Origin: an uncultured cyanobacterium
GTDB taxonomy: Bacteria > Cyanobacteriota > Cyanobacteriia > CACIAM-69d
NCBI GenBank assembly: GCA_937883785.1
Contig: CALGDE010000160.1
Span: forward strand, 1-52,494
Direction of reading: 5' to 3'
Length of the DNA: 52,494 nucleotides
Shown here: one piece after another, positions 40,090 to 49,289 of the stretch
Layout of the letters: each line of letters starts with the position of its first letter
Numbering within the stretch: position 1 is the stretch's first letter
Program-made: the position numbers and the translations under genes
Notes under the pieces: model-generated
The model's database searches: none
Seen by the model: only the letters and a program-made list of their open reading frames with translations
Told to the model about the DNA's origin: nothing

Positions 40090-43000
40090 CTATTGGGGAC
40101 AGTGGCTGGTTTCGTCACACAGCAGTTGTTTTTGGGCGGATCGCCGTAGCGGCCAGCGGCGCACTGCCCCGGTGCGATCGCCCGTAAGCAACATGGATCC
40201 ATCACTACGCCAGGTGACGGCACTTAATAACCCCTGGGAATAGTCCAAACTGCGCACCCAGGTTAAGGCGTCGCCTGTGGGATCCAACTGCCATACCCCA
40301 ATGCCCTGGGGGCGATTTTCCGCGGGAGATGTTAGTAGCGCCAGCAAACTGCCCTGAGGTTGCCACCGCAAAATTTGCTGGGGCAAAGGTCGAGAAGCTT
40401 GGCGAGATGGGGGTTGCCCTTTAACGGGAAAGCTGCGGGGAAATGCGGTGGGCCAGTCGGAAATATGCACCGCTTTGCCGTCGCCGTTCCACAAAATAAT
40501 TGTGGAGCCCACGCTTACCAGCCGCTGCTTTTGGGGGCGATCGCTGCGGAGATTTTCCGGTAGCCATGCCAGCGCCGTAACAGGCTGATCCCCCGCCAGC
40601 CACGGATTGGCGTTTAACGTTTCCTGGTCGGTCGTGGTCACAATGGTACCGTTTGCTAAACCGATCGCCAGGGTTTTCGCTTCGGTATCAGCGGGCTGCC
40701 AAGCCAGGCTATGGGCAATCGCCGGTAATTGCAGCGTACTTTTGGGCGATCGCTCGCGGTCTAGGTTCACCGTCGTGTCCCAAATCCATAGCCGCCGCCG
40801 TTGGGGATGGGCGATCGCCAATTGCTGCCCGGTCCACGCCCAGGGCACCGCTGTGCTGCTGGTAATCAGCGCCGGAATGCGCAGGCTGGACTGTGGGTTG
40901 CCCTCTTGATCCCAAAGCACCACAACGCCAGAACTATGGCGGGTGAGCAGACCCTCGCCATTGGGGCTCCACAGCAGTTGCAGCGATCGCCCTCGACTGA
41001 CGGAATCCAGGGTAAATAGCAACTCGCCGTCTTGACTGTACACTTGGGCACTGCCGGTGGCATCAATTAACCCAAAGCGCTCCCCCCCTGGCTGCCACGC
41101 CAAATCCTGAATCGGCGTTTGCATATTCGGGTTGGCGGCATTAGCGGCGGGAACTTGCACCAAAGGATCCAACAGCTGAGCCAAAGTGGCGCTGTGGGTA
41201 ATATCAATTTGCGCCGCCAACGTGGGGTTGGGGTTGAGGGGCTCCCGATCCAGTAGCTTCGATAGGTTTTCTAACAGTGCCTCCCGAGACAACACCGAGG
41301 AAATTTCCCCACTGCCGTCGGGTAATTCTGACTCAGGGGGAGGACTATCAGGGTTTTCCGTGGATTCTGAAGCTGCCCCATCCCCTGTGGCATTGTCCCC
41401 ACCCAAAGTATTGGGTAGCTCCGCAGGGGGGCGATCGCCGGTTAGGTCGACCCCACTTTGGGCTGCAATGATCGATGCCGACGCCTGTCGCTGCGCCTGA
41501 TTTTCCACCTGTAAACTGTCGGCTAAGTAGCGCTCGTTGCTCGCTTCACGCCAGTTTAAATAGGCCATATAGCTACTGAACGTTAGCAGTCCGCACAAAG
41601 CAACCCCGGCCGCGATCGCCCATCGCAAACGCTGTTTTAATACCCGCGTTAGCTGTAATTCTTTCCGCCGCCGCAGCAATCGTTCACGACTTAAGTTATC
41701 TCGCAATCGTTCAATGGCGCTGCCCTGGCGATCGCGAATTAACTGCACCAAATAATCATGGACAAGCTGATAGCAATGCACCGGCTCATCGGGCACAAAA
41801 AATACCAATCCCGACGCCACTAAAATATCTAAAACCAAACTTAGGGTTTCATAGGATTCACAACGCTCTTTTTCTAAATCATCTTCGCTAAAGTAGCCCA
41901 GCTGCACCAAATCTTGCTCTAGTTCAATACGGGTTTTAAGGGGACGAATGCTATTTTCACCGGTCAATAACCCCAGCACTAGCCACGCCAATTTGGTTTG
42001 CTTGGGTCCACAGTCGGCAATGACCTCTTCCAGGGACTGGGACATCAACATCTTTTTCGGATCCGGTCCCAGCTCCTGATAAAACTCCAGCTCGGTAATA
42101 TTGTCCGTTTGTAGCTGAGCTCCCACCACCTGTAGCTCAATGGGACGCACCTCGCCAAAATCCGTTGCTAAATCCTTCACCAACCGATCAATTAATTCGG
42201 AGGACAAATTAAACTGCGATCGCCGGGTTAAATTGCGAATGACCTGCTTAGCGCGATCTGGCGAAAAATCCTCCAGTGGGTAACGAATATCCCGCCGTAG
42301 AATATCTCGATCAATGGCTGATAACGGCGAAACCCGATCCAGTTCTAAAAGGTAGTGTAAATAGTCCTCCCGCAGGGATAAAACTACTTTGACGTCGATT
42401 AATTCCAAACACTTAGCAATAAAGTCGTAGAGGTATTTGCGATTTTCTTGGAAGGACTTTTCTCGGACGCCTGTGCCCTCCGCCGTTACCGCGTTATTCA
42501 CTACGACGTTATTAAAGAAAAACTCTTCAAACTGGTCGAAAATCAATACCGTCACGGTGCTGCGATCGCCATTTTTCCGCAATAAGCGCAAAATATCCGC
42601 CGCCGTGGTGGGCACCGTCTCCACCGGGTCCACCCGCTCCAGCTCTCGGCAAAGCTGCACCCCCAAATCCCGTGCCCAGTTGCCATAGCGCCGCAGCAGC
42701 ACCGGCACAAAGGTTTTCGCGTCCATGGACGAACTGCGTAACCGTGGCACTAGTCCCGCCCGCATTAGGGAGCTTTTTCCCACCCCCGACTCCCCATGCA
42801 CCACAATCAGCCGGTACTGGGGCAGGCTAATGCGGGCCACCAGCGCCGTTACGTCCTGCTCCCGTCCGGCGGCTAAATTGCGCCGCATCCCCTGCTCCAC
42901 CACAGTAATATCGCTGTGGTTCCACGCCGGGTTGGCGGCGCGGCGGATGGGGCGCAGGCTGCGGGCTCCCGTAAATGGTCGAAAGCCATACTCCGCCTCG

Positions 43001-44442
43001 GTGGACCGATAGTCCTGCTTTAGCTCGTAGGCGCGACGGTAGTCTCCCTCGCGAAAGTGGAGTTTGCTTAGGGTTTTTAGGAGGTCAATGTACAGTTCCG
43101 GCTCGTAGTCCGCCTTGCCCACTTGGCGAGCTTTTTCCAACGCCGCGATCGCCTCTGGAATTCGCCCCAGCCCCGATAGCGATCGCCCCACCAGATACCG
43201 CATCAGCGCCTCATGGTACTCATACAGCTCCGGATTAAACTCCGCCCACGGTCGTCGCTGCCCCCGGTGGGGACGACCGGTGGCTTCCAAATACAATTCC
43301 AACGCCGCGCGGGATTTGTCATAGGCAATGTCCCACTGCTTGCGACCCAGGGCCACCATCGCCATGGACCCTAAATCGTAGGACTGACGTAAACGGTTTT
43401 GCTCCGCCTCGTGGAGGGAAAAGCCCCGCTCCGCCACCTGCTGCAACATCTCCCACAGCTCCGACGACTTCCCCTCCCGCTTCGCCAGGCGGTACAGCAC
43501 CGCCTCTAGTCCATTGATAAATCGCGACACCAAATCCAGCCGTTTCGCATCCTCGAAACATATCAGCGCCTGCTCACAGCACCGCCGCGCCTCTTCGTAG
43601 GCCATGTTGTAATGGGAGCGATTCCGCGCCGCAAATTCTCGCCACCACAAATTTAAGTAAAACCAGGTGCACCCTTCCCGCTCCGGTGCTTTCACCTGCT
43701 GCCACAGCCCCAGGCACTCTTCGTACTTTGTCCGCGCCGCATCCGCCTCCAGGGTCGGGTCCTGGGCTAAAAAAAACTCAATGCTGGCGTCCAGCGCCGG
43801 ATCCAGCTCCATTCCCGCCGCTGCCACTTCAGATCGCCCCGCCGCCAGCTCCCGATACTGCCCCGGCTCCACGGTCCAAAACCGCCCCGCCCCTGTGGCC
43901 ATCACATGCTCAAAGGCGTGCCCCACGGTTTTTTCCAACGATGCAATAAGCGCCTGGGGGTCAATTTCAAAGCGTTTGGTGGTGGCGTAGCTGGCAAAGT
44001 CCTTTCCCTGGCGCAAAAACAGTTTTAGGGTTTCGTCATTAACCCAAAACACCAGAGGACATTTAAAGGTGCGCAGAAACTCGTCCCGCATTAAATTTGC
44101 TGTGGCGATCGCCCCCCGCACATCGCTTAAATTTTCCAGCCCCTCCACCAACACTGCTCCCGGTGCGGGCATCCCTTCCGTCTGGAACTGTCGGGCTGCC
44201 GTTTCCCAGCCCCGTCGCATCACCTGATAAATGGTGGTCGTTTCCCGAGGTAGAACCACTGAGTACAAGCTCAGGGGCGATCGCTCTTTTAGTTGGGAAA
44301 TAATATCCTCGCGAACGCTTTGATAATTAGCTCGCGCAAAAATAACCGTAAAGCTCCCCTGTCCCCGCTCCAAGGTACGCACAATTTCCCGCAGCGCCAT
44401 TTCATTGCGCTCGATTACCTGTTGCTGGGACGTCGACGTCAT
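40090..44442 (-). CDS. Giant STAND NTPase with degenerate N-terminal NTPase, TPR-like helices, TM and WD40 propeller
   Basis: This 1450-residue protein is laid out as follows. Residues 1-180 look like a NTPase-type alpha/beta domain (SFTVIFARANY, GAVLVEGLENLS, CPLVFWVND) without a Walker A loop. A TPR-like helical solenoid fills about 235-485. A STAND NTPase follows, with Walker A GESGVGKSS (550-558) and Walker B VTVLIFDQFEE (630-640), plus a winged-helix region (to about 905). A membrane helix (941-961) comes next, then an acidic linker and WD40-like repeats (about 1100-1440: VVLWD, LWIWD, IILWNGD). STAND/WD40 proteins act as signal-triggered switches in regulation, cell death or phage defence. 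No effector domain such as protease, TIR or nuclease is seen. Confidence 0.85.
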   Translation of the reverse strand: MTSTSQQQVIERNEMALREIVRTLERGQGSFTVIFARANYQSVREDIISQLKERSPLSLYSVVLPRETTTIYQVMRRGWETAARQFQTEGMPAPGAVLVEGLENLSDVRGAIATANLMRDEFLRTFKCPLVFWVNDETLKLFLRQGKDFASYATTKRFEIDPQALIASLEKTVGHAFEHVMATGAGRFWTVEPGQYRELAAGRSEVAAAGMELDPALDASIEFFLAQDPTLEADAARTKYEECLGLWQQVKAPEREGCTWFYLNLWWREFAARNRSHYNMAYEEARRCCEQALICFEDAKRLDLVSRFINGLEAVLYRLAKREGKSSELWEMLQQVAERGFSLHEAEQNRLRQSYDLGSMAMVALGRKQWDIAYDKSRAALELYLEATGRPHRGQRRPWAEFNPELYEYHEALMRYLVGRSLSGLGRIPEAIAALEKARQVGKADYEPELYIDLLKTLSKLHFREGDYRRAYELKQDYRSTEAEYGFRPFTGARSLRPIRRAANPAWNHSDITVVEQGMRRNLAAGREQDVTALVARISLPQYRLIVVHGESGVGKSSLMRAGLVPRLRSSSMDAKTFVPVLLRRYGNWARDLGVQLCRELERVDPVETVPTTAADILRLLRKNGDRSTVTVLIFDQFEEFFFNNVVVNNAVTAEGTGVREKSFQENRKYLYDFIAKCLELIDVKVVLSLREDYLHYLLELDRVSPLSAIDRDILRRDIRYPLEDFSPDRAKQVIRNLTRRSQFNLSSELIDRLVKDLATDFGEVRPIELQVVGAQLQTDNITELEFYQELGPDPKKMLMSQSLEEVIADCGPKQTKLAWLVLGLLTGENSIRPLKTRIELEQDLVQLGYFSEDDLEKERCESYETLSLVLDILVASGLVFFVPDEPVHCYQLVHDYLVQLIRDRQGSAIERLRDNLSRERLLRRRKELQLTRVLKQRLRWAIAAGVALCGLLTFSSYMAYLNWREASNERYLADSLQVENQAQRQASASIIAAQSGVDLTGDRPPAELPNTLGGDNATGDGAASESTENPDSPPPESELPDGSGEISSVLSREALLENLSKLLDREPLNPNPTLAAQIDITHSATLAQLLDPLVQVPAANAANPNMQTPIQDLAWQPGGERFGLIDATGSAQVYSQDGELLFTLDSVSRGRSLQLLWSPNGEGLLTRHSSGVVVLWDQEGNPQSSLRIPALITSSTAVPWAWTGQQLAIAHPQRRRLWIWDTTVNLDRERSPKSTLQLPAIAHSLAWQPADTEAKTLAIGLANGTIVTTTDQETLNANPWLAGDQPVTALAWLPENLRSDRPQKQRLVSVGSTIILWNGDGKAVHISDWPTAFPRSFPVKGQPPSRQASRPLPQQILRWQPQGSLLALLTSPAENRPQGIGVWQLDPTGDALTWVRSLDYSQGLLSAVTWRSDGSMLLTGDRTGAVRRWPLRRSAQKQLLCDETSHCPQ

Positions 44443-44685
44443 TCCCCTCTCGCCACGCTAGGACATCAGGCATCAAAAATAGAAACGCTTTTGCCGCGTT
44501 CCCCCTGCCTGTGTCGAGTATGACCTATCTTTTTTCGCCTACGCCGTTTCCCAAAAAAATCGTCAAAATTTCGGGCATAAATTAAGTCTAGAGTTTGGGG
44601 TTTACAGCCTTGTAAATCCCAAACCTCAAACTTCATTCAAAATTTCCGCCTTGAGCCGTCGTGTTGTAAGTGCGTCTATGGTTGT

Positions 44686-44952
44686 CTATCGCGCCGGTGC
44701 AACCACTTCAGCGCCGCTGCCCTGAGATGGGGCAGGGGTGGTTGACGACAATGGTCCTTCCACCACCAGCATGGCCAAAGCCACAACGCCCGTTAAAGTG
44801 GCGCTACCGATCCACAACAATCGGCTGCTTGGCGATCGCTGCTCGATGCTGTTTAATGCTGCGTTCGTATGCTCCTTAGACGCCGCGTCCACATCATTCC
44901 TCTCGGCAGAGTCAGACAATGACTGGATCAAAGCAGAAGATCGAATATTCAT
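44686..44952 (-). CDS. Small single-helix membrane protein
   Basis: This 88-residue hypothetical protein has a polar N-terminus and one membrane helix (about 46-64, WIGSATLTGVVALAMLVV) with a short Ser/Pro/Gly-rich tail. AAGG lies six bases before the ATG at 44952. It stands 240 bases upstream of the STAND gene on the same strand and could be cotranscribed with it. No family is recognised. Confidence 0.5.
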   Translation of the reverse strand: MNIRSSALIQSLSDSAERNDVDAASKEHTNAALNSIEQRSPSSRLLWIGSATLTGVVALAMLVVEGPLSSTTPAPSQGSGAEVVAPAR

Positions 44953-45088
44953 GAAACCTTAAAAACTCAGGGATTTTGCCAGGAATTGATTAATCTCACT
45001 TGGACCAAGGCTAACGATCAGGACAACTCTCCTACAGCACCAAGCCAGAATTAGGGCATGTCATCAATTAAGAGCCAGCAGCCTGACA

Positions 45089-45181
45089 CAGTGGAGAGTC
45101 TACGCCCGTTCAAAACAAAGCCGATTAGGGGCTGAAACCCTTTTAGTTACTGGCTTTGAAATTTAAATGACGACCGCCCCT
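45089..45181 (+). repeat. Dispersed repeat R2, copy 2
   Basis: CAGTGGAGAGTCTACGCCC is followed by TTCAAAACAAAGCCGATTAG, GGGCTGAAACCC, CTGGCTTTGAAATTTAAATG and ACGACCGCCCC. It is the best match to copy 3 (28978-29079, minus), with a 20-base identical core TTCAAAACAAAGCCGATTAG, and a weaker match to copy 1. Confidence 0.8.
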
Positions 45182-45358
45182 AAATCTTTGAGTGAGTGGA
45201 ATACCTGTAGACAGCGCGAGTAAATTTAGCCACAGCGATCGCCAACGCCTGCCATCGAAGGACCAAGAAAACCACGATGGGCAATCTCAGCGAAAGTTTC
45301 GACATTGTTGGACATGGCGGCGATATTTTTTGAACCCTGATTTAAGAACAACAGTATA

Positions 45359-45613
45359 TTGCACAATCCTGCCAGTGCTTATGAACACATCCACAGGTGC
45401 AAGTGCTTTGTTGCTGATCGACCTATGGGGCCACGTCCCACGTTGTTGTGTTCCCAGCGGGTGTGGCGAAATAAGGACGGGACTTTAAGTTTTACGGCCC
45501 ATATTCCAACACGAATTCAAAAAATAGACCCCATTAGAGGAGCTGGTTATACCAGACTTATTGCCCTAGAAAACAGCATAGAAAAACTTGAAAAATTATT
45601 AAGCCCTTCGTGA
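45359..45613 (+). CDS. Short open frame, possible gene remnant
   Basis: An 84-codon frame opens with TTG at 45359; no ribosome binding site is visible and an in-frame stop lies at 45338. The C-terminal part (TLSFTAHIPTRIQKIDPIRG, then a helical TRLIALENSIEKLEKLL) looks like ordinary protein sequence. The N-terminal part does not. It could be the end of a broken gene or a small protein. I do not recognise it. Confidence 0.3.
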   Translation: MHNPASAYEHIHRCKCFVADRPMGPRPTLLCSQRVWRNKDGTLSFTAHIPTRIQKIDPIRGAGYTRLIALENSIEKLEKLLSPS

Positions 45614-46230
45614 TCCATAAGCTTTGGTCCACTGTTTCTGCTGCAAACAATTGCCCAATAAAAAGGGTACTAAGGAGGACTCAAGAAGAACCAAAGGTAG
45701 CGGACGATACTTTTAGGGGATATCTGTTTTCGCTTAGCGGGCAACATCATTGGAGTAACTACAAAAACAAGAGTAGCTAACGGTGAATAGCTATTGAAAA
45801 AAACATTGATCGTCACTTATCCAAGGTCTCTTTTCTCGCTTTCCCATCCTTGATCCCCGGATAATACCCCACGCAAAGGGCTGCACTGCAGGGCTTGAAG
45901 AACAATCAGACTGTTGAAGAATGATTTTTAAGGCAACTCAAGTCGAATGATTAAACGATGATTTTTCCTGCCGATATTTTTCAGGTTTGGACGCCTTGAG
46001 GTTGCGAGTTTTTGTCAGGAAAGAACGAATTCTTGAGCAGAGTATAGATTTTTGTTTACAGAGATCTTAATGAAACCTTAAGTGCCTTGTATACTTGCAA
46101 AACGGTTGACCCTTTGCAGGCGCTGTCCTTAAATCATGACGGCATTTTGCAGGCACGGGAAAGCTAAACTTCAAAAGAGTAGGATGTGTTTAATGCAATC
46201 CGCTCCAGATTTTAAATTCCTACGTTTACC

Positions 46231-48225
46231 ATGTCGTTTAATATTACTCGCCAGAATGATCCCCCTGGCTCGGCGGGTCATCCTAATCGGCACAAAATCG
46301 CTTTTAGGAAGTTGTTCGCTAAGCAAAGTAGAAAAGCGGACGTTGCAGGTGAAAAGGACAGGAGGAGTCTAAAGTCCTTTAAGGATGCTTTGGTGCGTCG
46401 GTTCAAGTGCCAGAGGATTGCTCAGAAAATTACGTTGGGGTATGCGTTAACCATTGGGATTGCGATCGCTGGCACCAGTGCTGGTTTGGGGGTAGGTGCT
46501 CTTTTTGAGACTCAAGCAGCCTTGGAGCGCGATACGGCGGCACAGCAGGCTGAGTGGGTTTTTCGTCTATCTAACAGGACTTCTCCATTGGCGATGCTTT
46601 ACCCCCAGCAGCTGCTGAGTATTTCCAATAAGCCGATTTGGCTGCGATATAAGGTCAGCCAAGCGCAAAACGATATTTCCACCTTGCGTCTGTTTATCAC
46701 CGAGTTTGAAGATTTTATTGAGGAAAACCAGTCCCATCAAGGAATTTCCCAAGGGATGACCATTGTGCGTCCTTTGCGAGAATTTCTGGATCAGTATGAG
46801 CTGTGGCTGGAAGATGTGTGGCAGTCGATTCGGTCCATGCCTGCGGAGTCGGATGTGGCGACGGGGGAGCTGGCTTCTCAGGTAAAACAGGACCGGCTTT
46901 TATTGCTACAGCGGCAGCTTGACAATCCGGAATCGGAGGCGCTGCAGGTGGAAATGGGACGGCTAGCGCGGAGGCTAGGACACTTGGGAGAGGCCGCGGC
47001 GGTGCAAGAGCGGCGGGCTTTGGCAGGATTTAGGGATGCCCAAAATCTTCGCGTTTCCATCGTAGTGATTGCCCTAGTGGGATCGGCGGCGCTGGCAATT
47101 TTGTGCGCCATTGTAATTAGTCGGGCGATCGCCCGCCCTATTAGAGATTTAACCTCCCAAACTCGTCGTATTACCAATGAGGAAAACTTTGATCGACGAG
47201 TGTCCATTGACACTGAGGATGAAACTGCCCAGCTAGCCACTTCTATTGATCAACTGGTGCGCTGGGCGGGGCAGTACACTCGCGAGCTAGAGCTTGCCCA
47301 GGACACCCTGGAGCAACGGGTTGAGAGCCGCACCCGCGAGCTGCGCACTGCCCAGGCGCAGGTTATTCAGAGTGAAAAGATGTCGAGCCTGGGACAGCTA
47401 GTGGCGGGGGTTGCCCATGAAATTAATAATCCAGTGGGCTTTATTTACAGCAATGTGAACCATGCCACAGAGTATGTGCGTGATTTGCTGGATGTGATTG
47501 AGGTGTACCGCAACGAGCATGAGGAAACGGAGGCGATCGCTGAGAAGCTGGAGGAGGTGGACCTACCGTTTCTGGAAGAGGACGTGATGAAGATGCTGCG
47601 GTCCATGAAAGGGGGAGCGGACCGTATTAAGCAAATTGTGCTGTCCCTGCGCACCTTTTCCCGGTTGGATGAGGCGGATCTAAAGTTTGCGGATTTACAT
47701 CAGGGTTTGGATAGTACCCTGACGATTTTGGAGCACCGTCTGAAGGGCACCGGTGAACGCCCGGCAATTAATGTGGTTCAGGACTATGGCACGTTGCCCC
47801 TGGTGAACTGCTTTGCCGGAGAGATGAATCAGGTGTTTATGAATCTGATCATTAACGCCGTTGATGCGCTGGAAGAAGCCATGGCTCAGTCGAATGCCAA
47901 AGCGGCGTCCCCGGCAGACTTTATCCCCGAGATTGTGATCAAGACCCGCGTTGAGGGAGAGCGCTGTTTGATTTCCTTCCGCGATAACGGTCCTGGCATT
48001 TGTGCCTCAGTGCGCGATCGCCTCTTTGACCCCTTTGTAACCACCAAAGCCGTAGGTAAAGGCACCGGCATGGGACTGGCCGTCAGCTATCAAATTGTTA
48101 CTGATAAACATTATGGTCGGCTAACCTGTAGATCCCAGCCTGGTTTGGGATCTACCTTCGAAATAGAAATCCCCGTCGATGTGGCTGTGGCAGCTCTCGG
48201 TCATGGAGAAAAGCTGGTCAGCTAA
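46231..48225 (+). CDS. Sensor histidine kinase (HAMP, HisKA, HATPase)
   Basis: This 664-residue membrane kinase has TM1 (about 69-91), a periplasmic helical domain (about 92-274), TM2 (about 275-297), HAMP (about 298-349), a coiled linker and the kinase core. The phosphoacceptor is H396 in VAGVAHEINNPVGF. The N box is around 533-545 (NQVFMNLIINAVD), the G1 box DNGPG 585-589, the F box FDPF 599-602 and the G2 box GKGTGMGL 609-616, so it should be active. A basic N-terminal extension of about 60 residues is unusual. A PhnD-like binding protein and a paralogous kinase follow on the same strand. No response regulator is in the window. Confidence 0.9.
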   Translation: MSFNITRQNDPPGSAGHPNRHKIAFRKLFAKQSRKADVAGEKDRRSLKSFKDALVRRFKCQRIAQKITLGYALTIGIAIAGTSAGLGVGALFETQAALERDTAAQQAEWVFRLSNRTSPLAMLYPQQLLSISNKPIWLRYKVSQAQNDISTLRLFITEFEDFIEENQSHQGISQGMTIVRPLREFLDQYELWLEDVWQSIRSMPAESDVATGELASQVKQDRLLLLQRQLDNPESEALQVEMGRLARRLGHLGEAAAVQERRALAGFRDAQNLRVSIVVIALVGSAALAILCAIVISRAIARPIRDLTSQTRRITNEENFDRRVSIDTEDETAQLATSIDQLVRWAGQYTRELELAQDTLEQRVESRTRELRTAQAQVIQSEKMSSLGQLVAGVAHEINNPVGFIYSNVNHATEYVRDLLDVIEVYRNEHEETEAIAEKLEEVDLPFLEEDVMKMLRSMKGGADRIKQIVLSLRTFSRLDEADLKFADLHQGLDSTLTILEHRLKGTGERPAINVVQDYGTLPLVNCFAGEMNQVFMNLIINAVDALEEAMAQSNAKAASPADFIPEIVIKTRVEGERCLISFRDNGPGICASVRDRLFDPFVTTKAVGKGTGMGLAVSYQIVTDKHYGRLTCRSQPGLGSTFEIEIPVDVAVAALGHGEKLVS

Positions 48226-48250
48226 CCCTCCCATAACTTGGTTGTCTCTG

Positions 48251-48294
48251 GCGGGCAGTTTCCCCAGCGGGTAGTTTCCTTGGCGGGTAGTCGG
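48251..48294. repeat. Tandem array, 16-bp period
   Basis: GCGGGCAGTTTCCCCA (48251-48266), GCGGGTAGTTTCCTTG (48267-48282) and a partial GCGGGTAGTCGG (48283-48294) lie between the kinase stop and the phnD-like gene. Confidence 0.65.
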
Positions 48295-48398
48295 AGCGAA
48301 ACCTAAATTGGATCGGTTTCCGATTGGGTATTCGTTTTTCTAGCCCACCTTCTTGGGCTCCCTTACCGTTTGCCTTGCACTCAGTTCTTTCAATCTCT

Positions 48399-49289
48399 AT
48401 GAAACGTCGTCGGTTTATTCAAAATTCTCTGTGGTTCGCGGCGGGTAGTGGTCTAGCGGTAGGCTGTGGCGGTTCCGGTGGATCGCCAGCGAGTAATGGT
48501 CCCGAAGTGCTGCGGTTTTCCGTCACGGATGTGGCAGGGCTAGAGCCTTTGGAGGCAGATTTTGGCGCGTTTTATAATGCCCTGGGAGAGGCGATCGCCC
48601 TGCCGGTGGAGCCTGTTCCCCTGGATAGCTTTGTTGCGGCTGCTCCCGCCTTGCTAAATCAGCAAATGGACCTAGTGCTGGCGGGACCATCAGAATATTT
48701 ATTGCTTAATGCCCGCGCCCAGGCGATTCCCGTGGTAGCGATCACGCGCCCTAACTACCGTTCTCGCATTACGGTTTTGGCCGATAGTGGCATTGAAACC
48801 GTTGAAGATTTAAACGGAAAAGTGTTTGGTATTGCCTCTGAGGGCGCCACTGCGGGGCATATCGGCGCTGGGCAACTAATGGTAGATGCGGGCTTGGATC
48901 CTGCCATCGATGTCGTCATCAGTACGGTAGGGCAAGCAACGGTGGAAGCGCTATTGTCTGGGGAAATCGACGCCTTTGCCGCCTCCCCCAGCACCACCGA
49001 CAAGCGCCTGAGTAAAGTGGACGGCGCGGCTGACAAAGTAAAAACGTTAATTGACGGGCCGCCCCTGCCCAACGATGTTTTTGTGGCTAGCTCCGCACTG
49101 GATCCAGCCTTTCTAGACATGTTGAAGGAAACGATGGTTAGTCAGCAAGATCTGCTCCTTGAGGCTTTGTTAAAGTCGCCGGAAAATTCGAAGTACGCAA
49201 AATCTCAACTGGTGCCAGCTCAAGATAGTGACTATGACCAAATTCGCGCCATGTATAGAACCTTGGGCTTGGAAAAACTAATTCAGTAG
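48399..49289 (+). CDS. PhnD/SsuA-like periplasmic substrate-binding protein
   Basis: This 296-residue protein belongs to the type 2 periplasmic-binding fold, PhnD family (phosphate/phosphite/phosphonate-like). It begins with a KRRRFIQ segment, a weak twin-arginine-like motif, and a hydrophobic stretch ending AVGCGG, so it may be a lipoprotein. The core has FGAFYNALGEAI, MDLVLAGPSEYLLLNA, RSRITVLADSGIETVEDLNG, FGIASEGATAGHIGA and AFAASPSTTDKRLS, the usual ligand-site loops. No ABC permease or ATPase gene lies nearby. Instead it lies between two kinases, so it probably presents a ligand to them. ATG 48399 is used rather than the longer frame from 48324. Confidence 0.85.
   Translation: MKRRRFIQNSLWFAAGSGLAVGCGGSGGSPASNGPEVLRFSVTDVAGLEPLEADFGAFYNALGEAIALPVEPVPLDSFVAAAPALLNQQMDLVLAGPSEYLLLNARAQAIPVVAITRPNYRSRITVLADSGIETVEDLNGKVFGIASEGATAGHIGAGQLMVDAGLDPAIDVVISTVGQATVEALLSGEIDAFAASPSTTDKRLSKVDGAADKVKTLIDGPPLPNDVFVASSALDPAFLDMLKETMVSQQDLLLEALLKSPENSKYAKSQLVPAQDSDYDQIRAMYRTLGLEKLIQ

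Larger units (their letters stand above)
44953..46230. other. Long A+T-rich intergenic region
   Basis: This region of about 1.28 kb separates the minus-strand small membrane protein gene from the first histidine kinase. It contains R2 copy 2 (45089-45181) and a possible short gene or remnant (45359-45613). The rest, about 45614-46230, is A+T-rich with no supported gene and presumably carries the kinase promoter. Confidence 0.5.

Noticed and set aside
40360-44303. Many open frames on the plus strand opposite the STAND gene
   Set aside because: They are shadows of a long G+C-rich coding region, with low-complexity Pro/Ser/Arg composition.
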